Positions 1 through 8,514 of a DNA stretch of 64,000 nt are shown piece after piece. The first letter of the stretch is position 1; each line of letters starts with the position of its first letter. Made by a program: the position numbers and the translations under genes. The notes under the pieces are model-generated. The model was not told where the DNA came from and made no database searches. It was given only the letters and a program-made list of their open reading frames with translations. Source of the DNA: Gimesia maris (GTDB lineage: Bacteria > Planctomycetota > Planctomycetia > Planctomycetales > Planctomycetaceae); the NCBI RefSeq assembly GCF_008298035.1, contig NZ_CP042910.1, positions 5,285,001 to 5,349,000 of the forward strand. Direction: 5' to 3'.

Positions 1-236
1 TGAGTCATTTCTTCCTCGGCTGCCATTTCCAGATTCAGCTTAACCTGAACGGTCTTTTTCATCGTGTAGAGATCATGATCCTGAATATGACGACGATCCT
101 CTCTCAAGTGCAAAGTGATTCCGTCTGCCCCTCCCAGTTCAGCCAGAACGGCTGCCCATACCGGGTCTGGCTCATAAGTTAAACGGGCCTGACGCACTGT
201 CGCAACATGATCAATATTTACACCCAGAGCCGGCAT
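1..236 (-). CDS. pdxJ: Pyridoxine 5'-phosphate synthase PdxJ (N-terminal part, runs off left edge)
   Basis: PdxJ condenses 1-deoxyxylulose 5-phosphate with 3-amino-2-oxopropyl phosphate to give pyridoxine 5'-phosphate, the last ring-forming step of DXP-dependent vitamin B6 synthesis in the cytoplasm. Reading the minus strand from the ATG at 236 gives about 78 residues that open with [18 protein letters not shown] and continue through a [16 protein letters not shown] segment. Both are hallmark N-terminal motifs of this TIM-barrel family. About two thirds of the protein lies beyond position 1. The start is the only sensible one because it sits directly at the conserved LGVNIDH motif. The family call is firm. 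Confidence 0.93.
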   Translation of the reverse strand, partial: MPALGVNIDHVATVRQARLTYEPDPVWAAVLAELGGADGITLHLREDRRHIQDHDLYTMKKTVQVKLNLEMAAEEEMT

Positions 237-664
237 GATTCACATTCTTTCTAAGGGATCTCTGATAGCTGTTCTGACAGCTTGAACTGAAAAGGGTTCG
301 TAGTAATCGCCTGATTAATAACTGCATCTTATTGATTTATCACAGATTATCCAGAAAAGGAGTTCGGTATTTTGTGACAAAGGGATCATTCATCTCAAAA
401 AATCAGTTTTTTTGTCGCATTTCTCTTTGAGCCGTCGAATACCTGGTAATTCAATCATTTCGCTTTTTGTTTGTTCAACTCTCTATGGGTAATTCCAGTT
501 AAATAAACAGAAGCAGGCAACCCCGGGGGTATTCTGGTCGATGGGAGAACTGTTGTAATGCAGACGCTCATCGGCCAGAACCCTTGGGGGTGCGTTGGGT
601 GAGACAGGCACTCCCAATCGTGAGCGACTCAAAAGCGATTAGCATGAATCGACAGCCGCCTGCT
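237..664. other. Intergenic stretch, no gene seen
   Basis: This 430-base stretch lies between the start of pdxJ and the end of the acyltransferase gene. It presumably holds the pdxJ promoter, since both neighbours are read on the minus strand, but no clear -35/-10 pair was picked out. No tRNA-like fold or convincing ORF was seen in either strand. Confidence 0.5.
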
Positions 665-1474
665 TCAGTTTGCGGTATGATACCGGTCTGAGGGGATGGG
701 GATTACTGCAGTCTGAGAGTCAGGTCGTGGGCTGCCAAGATATTCGGTCTCTCCCAACTCAGCCAGTTTCCACATCATTAGAGTGGTGACTTCCTCCAGA
801 ACTTCACGCGTCAGACGCTTTGCATGGTAATCGGAAAGATCAATGGGTTCCCCAAAAACCAGCGAGGTATCAGCCCGTGAATAAAACGGTTCGATCATAT
901 TCTCGCCACGAGGGGAACTATTGATATAGACCGGATACACGGGAGCCTTTGAGCGCAGAGCCAGAAACGCGATTCCGGAATTGGCATGAGCAATCGGACG
1001 ACCTTCCTGAATCCCGCCTTCCGGAAACACCCCGATCAATCCCCCTTCTTTTAAACGCCTGAGAGCTTCCCGTACAGGCACGACATCCTGACCATTCCGG
1101 TCCACTGGAATGGAATGCATGGCGCGTGAAATCCATCCAACCAGACCAGGCAGCTCATAATACTCCCTGGCCATTAAAAAACTGATACAGCGCATCTTTT
1201 TCTGCGGATTTCCCAGATGAGAATTATACCAGAGGATGATTGGGTCTGTTGGGCTACGATGATTGGCAATCACGATGCCAGCGGAATCGCCCGGAAAGGG
1301 ACAACGACGATTCCGACGGACGTGCCACAGCCCAGGTGCATAGACCCGCGTAATCGCAAATAAGATCCAGGCACGCCAGCCATCCGGAAGACGAACGGCC
1401 TGGTAGATCAGCAAAGCTGAAATAAGCAGCAGATAAGACAGCAGTGTCAGGATGGCGGCAGCTTCAGAGTTCAT
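665..1474 (-). CDS. 1-acyl-sn-glycerol-3-phosphate acyltransferase family (PlsC-like)
   Basis: This 269-residue protein belongs to the PlsC/LPLAT acyltransferases, which move an acyl chain onto lysophosphatidic acid or a related lysolipid at the inner membrane. It has an N-terminal hydrophobic helix (residues about 7-27). The catalytic HX4D motif appears as NHRSPTD near residue 71, and the acyl-acceptor-binding FPEGG motif near residue 151. The length is normal for the family. The ATG at 1474 has no strong Shine-Dalgarno site, but the membrane anchor follows it directly. The gene stands alone between pdxJ and a hydrolase gene, so the exact acyl acceptor cannot be inferred from context. Confidence 0.85.
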   Translation of the reverse strand: MNSEAAAILTLLSYLLLISALLIYQAVRLPDGWRAWILFAITRVYAPGLWHVRRNRRCPFPGDSAGIVIANHRSPTDPIILWYNSHLGNPQKKMRCISFLMAREYYELPGLVGWISRAMHSIPVDRNGQDVVPVREALRRLKEGGLIGVFPEGGIQEGRPIAHANSGIAFLALRSKAPVYPVYINSSPRGENMIEPFYSRADTSLVFGEPIDLSDYHAKRLTREVLEEVTTLMMWKLAELGETEYLGSPRPDSQTAVIPIPSDRYHTAN

Positions 1475-1597
1475 TTTGAATCAGACAAATAAATTGTCAT
1501 ATACGAACGATACAGGCCAGATCTCCTCTAAGAGAAAGCATTATAATCCGATTGAAAAAAACAAGGCAACCTTATTTCTTTTCTGCCAGCGCATTCG

Positions 1598-2716
1598 TTA
1601 CCCCGGTTCAATGGAAGCGACAATTCTGTTCGTGATCAGGGATAGAAATCGTCCATGAGGTTCCTGTGGCTCCGTCGTCAGAATCACCGCGGATGCATCC
1701 AGTTCCGGATCGACCCAGAAAACGGTCCCGGTCGCTCCCCCATGGCCAAAAGCAGACCGGGAAAGCAAATCACCATAATAATCGCTGTTGGAGGCGGATA
1801 CGATCTGCCAGCCCAGTCCCCAGCCTTTCCCCTGCCTGGCAGCAACAGATAATCCGGCGATCGATGGTAACTGATCACGTATTGCTTCTCGGATTGTATG
1901 AGGTGAAAGGATCTGCTGATCCTGAAATCGGCCTCCCGCTCTCAGCATTCCGGCAAACTTACTCAGATCCGCAGGAGTCGTCAGCAGACCTCCCCACGGT
2001 GCCCCGAACCGCCTCCAGTAAGAACTGTTCCAGTCCCAATGGGCCTCGACATCCAGCTCTTCCGGAATGCGGATTTCCGTGATTCTTGTTACTCGTGGAT
2101 TGTCCCCCAGCATCCATTCTTCCGTCAGCCCCAGGGAGGTGTCATTCATCTGCAGAGGTTCAAACAGCGTCTGACGCAAATAGTCTGCGCAGGCTTGTCC
2201 TGTAATCCGCAAGATCACCTCCCCCAGAATTGCGATTCCCGTACTCTGATATTGCACCATTCTACCGGGTGGTTCATCGGGAGTGAGTTCGCAGATCTGT
2301 TGCACAAATTCGGAGAGCGGCGCATTGGCAGCGCGTAGTTCCTGATTATCGGGAAGCATATCCGGTAGTCCGGAAGTGTGTGTCATCAGATGGCGTAAAG
2401 TAATTCCATGTTTTCCGGCACAACCAAATTCAGGGATAAATCGTTTGACTCGATCTCCCAGTAATAACGCCCCTTCTTCCAGCAACTTCAACACACCCGA
2501 AACCACAATCGGCTTTGTTATGGATGCGACCAGAAAAACAGCGTCATCAGAAAGTGTATCTGCCTGATCTGAGATTCGCTGACGTCCAGAGAAATAACTG
2601 CGGGATTCATCACCCACAGCCAATTGTAATGCGATCGCTGGAACCTGATCGGTTTGGCAGAACTCATCAATCAGATCTTCGACTTTTTGCCAGCGTTCGG
2701 AAATAATGCGAGACAT
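1598..2716 (-). CDS. Serine hydrolase of the beta-lactamase / class C-like family
   Basis: The 372-residue protein has the penicillin-binding-protein / class C beta-lactamase fold (Pfam Beta-lactamase family). The nucleophile motif SxxK appears as SITK near residue 90, a YQS triad stands where the family has YxN, and a GHGG motif stands in place of KTG near residue 326. These proteins act as esterases, D-amino-acid peptidases or, rarely, beta-lactamases. The sequence gives no substrate and no signal peptide is evident, so a cytoplasmic esterase is plausible. The ATG at 2716 is preferred over a GTG three codons upstream because a GGTGG element lies at suitable spacing. It is monocistronic, and resistance should not be inferred. 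Confidence 0.82.
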   Translation of the reverse strand: MSRIISERWQKVEDLIDEFCQTDQVPAIALQLAVGDESRSYFSGRQRISDQADTLSDDAVFLVASITKPIVVSGVLKLLEEGALLLGDRVKRFIPEFGCAGKHGITLRHLMTHTSGLPDMLPDNQELRAANAPLSEFVQQICELTPDEPPGRMVQYQSTGIAILGEVILRITGQACADYLRQTLFEPLQMNDTSLGLTEEWMLGDNPRVTRITEIRIPEELDVEAHWDWNSSYWRRFGAPWGGLLTTPADLSKFAGMLRAGGRFQDQQILSPHTIREAIRDQLPSIAGLSVAARQGKGWGLGWQIVSASNSDYYGDLLSRSAFGHGGATGTVFWVDPELDASAVILTTEPQEPHGRFLSLITNRIVASIEPG

Positions 2717-2815
2717 CTTTTCCACCAGATTAAACCCAGGATAGAATCATTTTAAACCGGAATCCAGATTACTCTCTGGTTGTAATTTTGAAAAGGAGTC
2801 CTGCCGAGACTGCAT

Positions 2816-2854
2816 AAAAAAAGCGAAAGCCGATAAAGATCAGCTTTCGCTTTT
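2816..2854 (-). terminator. Rho-independent terminator after the STAS-domain gene
   Basis: A perfect 12-bp stem (2819-2830 with 2843-2854) encloses a 12-base loop. On the minus strand the stem is followed by a run of T residues (2816-2822 on the plus strand is A7). It lies just downstream of the stop codon at 2877. Confidence 0.88.
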
Positions 2855-2876
2855 AGCCATAAACTGTAGGAATTGT

Positions 2877-3338
2877 TTAATAAGGAATTTCTACATCATG
2901 CAACTGCATGAACTGGTTCATTCTGGTGATCTCAAGTACTTCCCTGATATCTTCAGAGGGATTGTAGAGATGAATTTCGATTCCCAGATCCCGAATTGAG
3001 GACAACAATCCCAACATTCCACTGGGAATCAATTTCACACCGGTCAGGTCAAGCGCCAGCGTTTCGCACTGCTGTCCTTTGACAAGTTCCAGTAATTCAT
3101 CCCGGATCCCTTTTACACTGAATGTATCCAGAACATCCCGACCACCAAATCCTGCGACACACAAAGGTCCTGAGTGATAGATCCCTGTTGTTGCACCGTC
3201 ATCGAATTTTATCCTTTTCAAAAGAATACAGGATACGAAGCCAGCAATAATAAATAGAAAAAGAACAACTGCGTTCCGCGTGAGACTTCGCATCTCATTG
3301 ACAAATTCCACAGCTGATAATGGCAATTCATGTGCCAC
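2877..3338 (-). CDS. Membrane-anchored STAS-domain protein
   Basis: This 153-residue protein has one hydrophobic segment (residues about 22-42, LFLFIIAGFVSCILL) followed by a soluble domain that looks like STAS, the fold of anti-sigma-factor antagonists. Diagnostic features are the beta strand LALDLTGVKLI, the serine in the following IPSGMLGLL loop (the usual phosphorylation or contact position), and the IHLYNPSEDIREVLEITRM segment. STAS proteins are usually soluble, so an N-terminal membrane anchor is uncommon. The start is GTG at 3338 without a clear ribosome site; an in-frame ATG at 3293 would still keep the anchor. No anti-sigma kinase or phosphatase is nearby, so its partner is unknown. 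Confidence 0.7.
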   Translation of the reverse strand: MAHELPLSAVEFVNEMRSLTRNAVVLFLFIIAGFVSCILLKRIKFDDGATTGIYHSGPLCVAGFGGRDVLDTFSVKGIRDELLELVKGQQCETLALDLTGVKLIPSGMLGLLSSIRDLGIEIHLYNPSEDIREVLEITRMNQFMQLHDVEIPY

Positions 3339-3666
3339 TGAGAAGGCCTATACAAAAAACTCATCGGTGGACTCACCAGATTCAGTACTTAAGCTGATAA
3401 GTACCTGAAAACAATCATTTTATAGTCGACTCTCAATTTAACCCCGTTTCGCTTCCACTTTATCATTTCAGATAATCTGCAGTAAAACACCTCAGACTGT
3501 AGTATTTTTAAACACTCTTCGAAGGCAGGGATGCTGTTTCTCAAGGCAGCAGAAAATCGTAAGAGATAAAAAAAAGAGCCCGTCATGCATGCTGCACAAC
3601 GGGCTCAGGATTCGCGGGAATCCACAAAGTTGATTTTATAGACTAATTTTCATCCTCGATATCAGA
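3339..3666. other. Intergenic stretch with a terminator only
   Basis: Between the STAS gene and the DUF11-type lipoprotein gene there is only the terminator listed separately. A short minus-strand ORF here starts within the terminator hairpin and resembles no known protein. Confidence 0.6.
3568..3606 (-). terminator. Rho-independent terminator of the 3.7-7.0 kb cluster
   Basis: GAGCCCGT (3576-3583) pairs with ACGGGCTC (3599-3606). On the minus strand the stem runs into a T8 tract (A8 at 3568-3575 on the plus strand). It closes the transcription unit that ends with the lipoprotein gene at 3667. Confidence 0.9.
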
Positions 3667-4917
3667 TTAGCGAACGCGTGCCTTGAAGGTGACCACACCC
3701 CCCTGGTGCCCGGGAACTGTCTCATCCACTTCAAAGGTCAGGATCAGGCTGCCTTCCTGGTTATCCTCTACGACCAGGCGTCCTTTACGATCGCATGTGG
3801 CACTGTCCTGAATGTACTCGAGCCGCGGTGTCAGGTTGTCAACAATCTTGATGCCTTCAACATCGAAGTCACCCACGTTTTCGTATTTGATTGTAAAGGT
3901 GATGATATCACCTGGTTCCGCGTTTTTCTTGTCGGCCAGTTTGACCAGTTTCAGGTTACCTTCTGTTTTGCGTTTGTCTTCAATGCCCACATATTCTTCA
4001 GGCTTGACGGCACTCTTTGAAGAATGTGCGGACTGCTGACGGATGGCAATGACAGGAAACTGAGTGCGAGACCAGATGGCGGCTGCCTGAATCTGATACG
4101 CAATACGTGCTTCGTCAGATTGATCAAACTGTCCGGTTGATTCCGTTCCGGTGTCCTGGAACAGATTGTTGAGTTTGGTGTGAGCTCCCAGATAAGCGGT
4201 TTGTCCGACAGCCCCCTGCTGCTGTTCGGTTTCGACTCCGCTGGCACGGGAACGCATGCGAATTCCTTCCAGCTGCTCACGCTGTTTGTGCTGTGTGATC
4301 ACAGTGCGAGCATCCAGTCCAACACCATGAACGGTATCTTCTGTCGTTGCCAGTGTATCTATTGAAGTACCAGAGAGTGGCGAACTGGCGGAACGAATGG
4401 CTGCAAACCGGGGAGCATAGACTGCCACGCGATTTGACTTTTTGACTTCGTGATTGCCTTTGTGTGTCTGGTATTCCACGATTGTGTCTTCAGTATCCAG
4501 TCCCAGACGATTGTAATCGTCATAATGAACCGGGTTCTCACGATCGCCGCCATCAAACAGATATTCGTCGGGATACATTTCCACCACCGCAGGATCATTG
4601 CCTGCAGGGAGTGTAAAATCTCGAACTTCAGCCGGAGAAAACTCACAGTAGGGAGGTCGCTCGCAGACAGGAGCAGGTTGATAGTAAGCAACCTGCTGAA
4701 CTGCAGAGACAGGAGCCACTTGTGGAGCTGGTGCTGACAGCGTGACCGCTCCTTCACTATTGTCAAAGTCGGCATGTTGAACTGCCGGTGCCGTTTTTTC
4801 GACTGGTTTCGTTGCTGGTTTATCCCAGGGCATGGAAACCGAAACGGGAGATAAACTGGAACACCCGCTGCTGACAGTCATCAGCATGATCGCCGCCAGA
4901 GAGCAGACACGCTGCAT
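3667..4917 (-). CDS. Secreted lipoprotein with C-terminal DUF11-type repeat domain
   Basis: This 416-residue protein begins with a lipoprotein signal peptide whose lipobox ends VSSGC near residue 20, so it should be lipid-anchored in the envelope. The middle is low-complexity (Pro/Ala/Val/Gln-rich). The last 95 residues form one DUF11-type domain, an Ig-like beta-sandwich repeat common in planctomycete surface proteins, with the characteristic EPGDIITFTIKYENVGD and VKIVDNLT-like strands. The start was set at 4917 because AGAGGAG lies eight bases upstream and the signal peptide begins there. A longer frame to 4986 would overlap the stop of the preceding gene. It is the last gene of a three-gene cluster. 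It is probably structural; no enzymatic motif is visible. Confidence 0.78.
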   Translation of the reverse strand: MQRVCSLAAIMLMTVSSGCSSLSPVSVSMPWDKPATKPVEKTAPAVQHADFDNSEGAVTLSAPAPQVAPVSAVQQVAYYQPAPVCERPPYCEFSPAEVRDFTLPAGNDPAVVEMYPDEYLFDGGDRENPVHYDDYNRLGLDTEDTIVEYQTHKGNHEVKKSNRVAVYAPRFAAIRSASSPLSGTSIDTLATTEDTVHGVGLDARTVITQHKQREQLEGIRMRSRASGVETEQQQGAVGQTAYLGAHTKLNNLFQDTGTESTGQFDQSDEARIAYQIQAAAIWSRTQFPVIAIRQQSAHSSKSAVKPEEYVGIEDKRKTEGNLKLVKLADKKNAEPGDIITFTIKYENVGDFDVEGIKIVDNLTPRLEYIQDSATCDRKGRLVVEDNQEGSLILTFEVDETVPGHQGGVVTFKARVR

Positions 4918-4985
4918 TTGCGATACTCCTCTTTGATTTCTAAACGACAATTTTAACACGGAATTTCCTTTGGTTAATCGAAACA

Positions 4986-5732
4986 TCAGTTTTTGACCGT
5001 CGGTGGATTTACTTCAAGTACAGGTGCCCCGTTCCCGAAAAATGCAGGGTCTTCACCACGAGTGGAAGGCAGTCGGCCCCCCATTCTGAGAATCAGCATG
5101 GGACGGCCCAGCAGATCTGCTTCGGCAATCAGATTTTTCTGTGCGGTAATGGTTTGCGTTGGCTGTCGATCAAACTGGGCAGGTACTGCAGTTTGTGGTC
5201 GCTCCAGGTAAACGACTTTTGTCACCATCCTTCCGGACAACACCAGTTCTATATCTTCTGCTGTAAAACTGACAGGAACCGGATACTGCTCTGCCAGCCC
5301 GGCAGGCGGATGGAGACGATCAATCAACTCAATTGTCGGATACAGTTCGACGCCTGGAAATTCCGGCATCCCACTGATTTTGACGCGATACACATAACCG
5401 ACACCAAAACCAATCGAGGCAGGTGATGCTTTTTGAATTGCCTGATCAGGACCTCCTGCATAAAAAGTCAGAGTTCCCGTGGAAGGCAGGCTGAATTTCA
5501 TCGGTTGAATATAACCGGGTTGAACCTGGCCGGACATTGCCGCCCATTGACCGGCAACCCCTGGTGGAGTGCGCTGATTCAGAGGATGATAGAATTGATT
5601 CCCTGAATTGTACTGGCGACCGCCGATCATCTCTTGAGACCAGGCAGCCGGTGCATGCATGACAAAAACGATCAGGGTCATTAACAGGAGCGTTAATAAG
5701 CTTGATCGGTTTTGTCGTTTTGAATTTGTCAT
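4986..5732 (-). CDS. Secreted protein of a planctomycete family, paralogous to its upstream neighbour
   Basis: The 248-residue protein has a signal peptide ending near AAWSQ (residue about 32). It shares a block with the gene upstream at 5886-7022: YRVKISGMPEFPGVELYP here matches [18 protein letters not shown] there, followed by an EDIELV/EDLDQV segment, a VTKVVYL/VTKVIYL strand, and an AEADLLGRPMLILRMG-like strand near the C-terminus. Two diverged copies of one domain therefore lie side by side. No enzyme motif is seen; it is probably an envelope or matrix protein. It ends next to the lipoprotein gene and is probably co-transcribed with it. Confidence 0.65.
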   Translation of the reverse strand: MTNSKRQNRSSLLTLLLMTLIVFVMHAPAAWSQEMIGGRQYNSGNQFYHPLNQRTPPGVAGQWAAMSGQVQPGYIQPMKFSLPSTGTLTFYAGGPDQAIQKASPASIGFGVGYVYRVKISGMPEFPGVELYPTIELIDRLHPPAGLAEQYPVPVSFTAEDIELVLSGRMVTKVVYLERPQTAVPAQFDRQPTQTITAQKNLIAEADLLGRPMLILRMGGRLPSTRGEDPAFFGNGAPVLEVNPPTVKN

Positions 5733-5834
5733 GACTAAGAGTTTCTACGATCAGTTGTCCAGAGGGATGACAGAAGAGAATTAGCCGTAAAAGATGAGAT
5801 TTGAGAGCAGAGATGACACTTGAAAAGACAAGGG

Positions 5835-5869
5835 GTGACACTCCTGGTTTTTGTTACCAGGAGTGTCAC
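5835..5869 (-). terminator. Hairpin between the two paralogous secreted-protein genes
   Basis: A perfect 13-bp stem (5835-5847 with 5857-5869) has a 9-base loop. On the minus strand it follows the stop codon of the 5886-7022 gene directly, with only a weak T-rich tail. It could therefore be a partial terminator, or a processing and stability element that sets the ratio of upstream to downstream genes. Confidence 0.7.
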
Positions 5870-5885
5870 GTGGGTCCAGAGTCTT

Positions 5886-7022
5886 TTAATAACCAGGTCC
5901 TGGTGCCATGGTTCTTGGGTAAGAAACCTGGCCAGGAGCATGTACCGGATGACTTTCCGAGTATTGAACATACTTGACAGGTTTGGGCAGGCTTGGTGCC
6001 GGATCCTGTTTGACGTCCACCAGGAAGTGATCCACCGGTTTTGGCAGATTGGTTTTCGATACATTCCGAATCGTGTGAGACTTCAGGCTGGCTGGTCCAC
6101 CCAATGGAATGTGGGGAGGGCCTGGGAGTCCGATCGGTGTCCCTGTCATAGGCATACCCCAGGCAGGAGTTGGTCCCATTCCAGCGATTGGATTGTAAGC
6201 TGGCTGCCCAGGAGCACCCATGCCGCCCATCATTGTGGGAACAGGTACACCGGATGCGATACCGATCATTTCCCCGGGGATCGGCATGGGAGCCATGTGA
6301 GCTCCGGCGTCACCATCATAGGAAACCTGTGATACGGTTTCGTTACCGCCATCTTCGCTTGGCATCTCCAGATCCATGTTACCCATACGCATCACAGCCA
6401 TGATTGTTCCACGACGATCTGCTTCTGCGACCGGGTCTACACCGGGATCAAGACGGGTAGAAACCAGAGTTTCCACGCCGGCAATCGCCAGTTCCTGGAA
6501 TTTTTCATCCGGCAGATAGATCACCTTGGTGACAAAGTTGTTACTTTCCACCTGATCCAGATCTTCCGGAGTGATTTCCAGAGGAATACTGTTATGAGAC
6601 AGGTAAGCATCTGTCGTTGGATGTGACGGATAGACCTGCAGTGAAGGATACAGAGCAGGAATCGATCGTCCCGGAATGTGTGACAGCTTTAACCGGTAGG
6701 TTGCCCCCTGGTTGAAGTTGTAACGTCCCGGAGCTGTGATCTGGTTTTCGGCATAGCCTTCCGCGACTTGCCAGCCCACTTTCATGCCCGCTGGTCCTAC
6801 GAAGCGAACCTGTGAGGTTCGTGCTGCGTAGGCACTCATTGGAGGCGGAGCCAGCATAGGCAATACGCCAGGCCCCGGTCCATCTACCATTGGCCCCGGT
6901 CGCTGCATCATCGCAGCTGGTGGAGCATGGTACTGCCCTTTTTTAATTACCTGTTGTCCGTCGGCTGCACAGCCAACACAGACAACTACCAATGTTCCTA
7001 AAGCCAGGAAGTAGTACTTCAT
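5886..7022 (-). CDS. Lipoprotein of the same planctomycete family, Gly/Pro/Met-rich C-terminal tail
   Basis: This 378-residue protein starts with a lipoprotein signal (lipobox VCVGC near residue 17). AAGGGG lies just before the ATG pair at 7025/7022, so the longer reading from 7085 was rejected. Residues about 75-220 carry the domain shared with the 4986-5732 protein ([10 protein letters not shown], then [19 protein letters not shown], and [16 protein letters not shown]). The C-terminal 150 residues are low-complexity, rich in Gly, Pro and Met, with repeated [10 protein letters not shown] and GPTPAWGMP-type tracts. It is predicted to be envelope-anchored. The function is unknown. It is the first gene of the cluster and is divergent from the DUF1571-like gene. 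Confidence 0.68.
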   Translation of the reverse strand: MKYYFLALGTLVVVCVGCAADGQQVIKKGQYHAPPAAMMQRPGPMVDGPGPGVLPMLAPPPMSAYAARTSQVRFVGPAGMKVGWQVAEGYAENQITAPGRYNFNQGATYRLKLSHIPGRSIPALYPSLQVYPSHPTTDAYLSHNSIPLEITPEDLDQVESNNFVTKVIYLPDEKFQELAIAGVETLVSTRLDPGVDPVAEADRRGTIMAVMRMGNMDLEMPSEDGGNETVSQVSYDGDAGAHMAPMPIPGEMIGIASGVPVPTMMGGMGAPGQPAYNPIAGMGPTPAWGMPMTGTPIGLPGPPHIPLGGPASLKSHTIRNVSKTNLPKPVDHFLVDVKQDPAPSLPKPVKYVQYSESHPVHAPGQVSYPRTMAPGPGY

Positions 7023-7349
7023 CATGACCCCTTGTTCGAATACCCACGACGAATAATGCGACTTGTTAAGTGAAGAACCGTCCATCGCAAACTAAGACGT
7101 CGATCCCTGGGAAATTGGAACGGTCGACGTTCGGTTCAAAAAAGACTCAGTTTTCAGGTCGACCCCAAGCCCGAAATAACGTTAAAATGCGATCAGTCCC
7201 AAATTTTAACGATCTTACGCTGAGCTAAACGGTCTGCCGGTTGAAATACTTCAACCAGCTAGAGACACATGGATTGCCTCATACATCTGTTTTCGGACTA
7301 ATGTGGTCCGATTCTTTGATAAATTCGATTTTTTCCGAACAATTAGAAC
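7023..7349. other. Divergent intergenic region (promoters expected for both sides)
   Basis: This 327-base region separates the minus-strand envelope cluster from the plus-strand DUF1571-like gene, so it must hold start signals for both. A GGTCGACC-like palindromic core near 7158 and a related GGTCGACGTTCGG near 7121 stand out, but no promoter pair was assigned with confidence. Confidence 0.4.
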
Positions 7350-8345
7350 ATGTTACGCATTTTAACCCTGACAACAGGCCTCCTGCTCGTCGCAGTCCTG
7401 AATGATTTTTTCTCGATCTCTTCCTGGGCTCAATTGCCACAAAGCTTGAGCAGACAAGAGGATAACGACCATAGCAATGAACGACTCCTCGCGCAGACTG
7501 ATCCGCAGGACCAACCAGCAGCCAGTAATGCGGTTTCTGATGAGTCCGAGAAAAATTTGAAAAAAAATCCGGCTTATGCAGCGGCAATGCTTAATAAAGC
7601 CAGGGAAAAACTCCTTTCATACAGTTCAATTCGAACCCACATTACTGAGAAAGTTGAGATTGGGCCCAAGCCTTTCATAATCACTGGAAGTTATCTGCAG
7701 GCAAAAGACCTGAAACAGGGGAAAGACCTGAAACTTCGTCTCGAGTTTCAAGTACAGAGTCAGAATTCAGATAAAAAACCGGTGGGAACCCTGCTCGAAA
7801 TCTGTGATGGCCAGGTATTGTGGACAGAACACACGATTAAAGGAGAATCGCGTGTCACCCGCAGAGATGTACAGGCGATTCTGCAGCAGGCAGAGATTAA
7901 TCCACAAGCACAATCAAACATGCTGGTGGCAGAACTGGGCCTGGGAGGGCTTCCGGGATTACTGGCATCCATTCAGAAAAATATGAATTTTGTCAGCGTG
8001 GCAGAAAGAACCATCAGTGGAAAGTCATTAACAGTCTTGAATGGCGTCTGGAAAGACGAATTTCTGACACAATGGAAGGGAGGGGATCCTGCAGCCCCTG
8101 TAGAATTACCTGCTTATGTCCCGGATGCTGTTAGAATTTACCTCGATCAGGATACGCTTTTCCCCCGTCGAATTGTCTACCTGAAAAAAAATCAGGACTC
8201 TTTACAAAGTATGGTCACACTTAACTTTAGCAAAGTCACTCTGAATACCCCCATACCCGAAACGGAATTTACCTATGAGCCACCAGATGGCGTTTTTCCT
8301 GTTGATATAACAAAACAATACCTTCAACAGTTGAATAAGGAATAA
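7350..8345 (+). CDS. Secreted DUF1571-like protein
   Basis: The 331-residue protein has a signal peptide (residues 1 to about 27, ending SSWAQ) and a domain that resembles the DUF1571 family of planctomycetes. A helix with LNKAREKLLSYSSIRTHI is followed by beta strands such as YLQAKDLKQGKDLKLRLEF and LLEICDGQVLWTE. The pattern of an outer-membrane lipoprotein-carrier (LolA-like) half-barrel that senses or carries lipids is suggested by this strand series. That is inference. No catalytic motif is seen. It stands alone, 170 bases before the VWA gene. Confidence 0.6.
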   Translation: MLRILTLTTGLLLVAVLNDFFSISSWAQLPQSLSRQEDNDHSNERLLAQTDPQDQPAASNAVSDESEKNLKKNPAYAAAMLNKAREKLLSYSSIRTHITEKVEIGPKPFIITGSYLQAKDLKQGKDLKLRLEFQVQSQNSDKKPVGTLLEICDGQVLWTEHTIKGESRVTRRDVQAILQQAEINPQAQSNMLVAELGLGGLPGLLASIQKNMNFVSVAERTISGKSLTVLNGVWKDEFLTQWKGGDPAAPVELPAYVPDAVRIYLDQDTLFPRRIVYLKKNQDSLQSMVTLNFSKVTLNTPIPETEFTYEPPDGVFPVDITKQYLQQLNKE

Positions 8346-8514
8346 CGTAAGAGAAACACGAATACTTCAATGACTTCCATCTTTCAGTGCACCGTCTGTT
8401 CCATGCAATCCTCTACTTTAGAATCCCGACTGTTCGAGAATTGATAATCCACTACAATATAGAGACTTAAGTTAGTTTATACGGAATGAATATATCAGTC
8501 ATGGATTTAAATTA

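Noticed and set aside
1598-2716. Antibiotic-resistance beta-lactamase
   Set aside because: The SITK, YQS and HGG motifs fit the broad class C-like esterase/peptidase group; no signal peptide and no resistance context are present.
3389-3586. 65-codon minus-strand frame
   Set aside because: Its start lies in the terminator hairpin at 3568-3606 and the translation is low-complexity with no recognisable motif.
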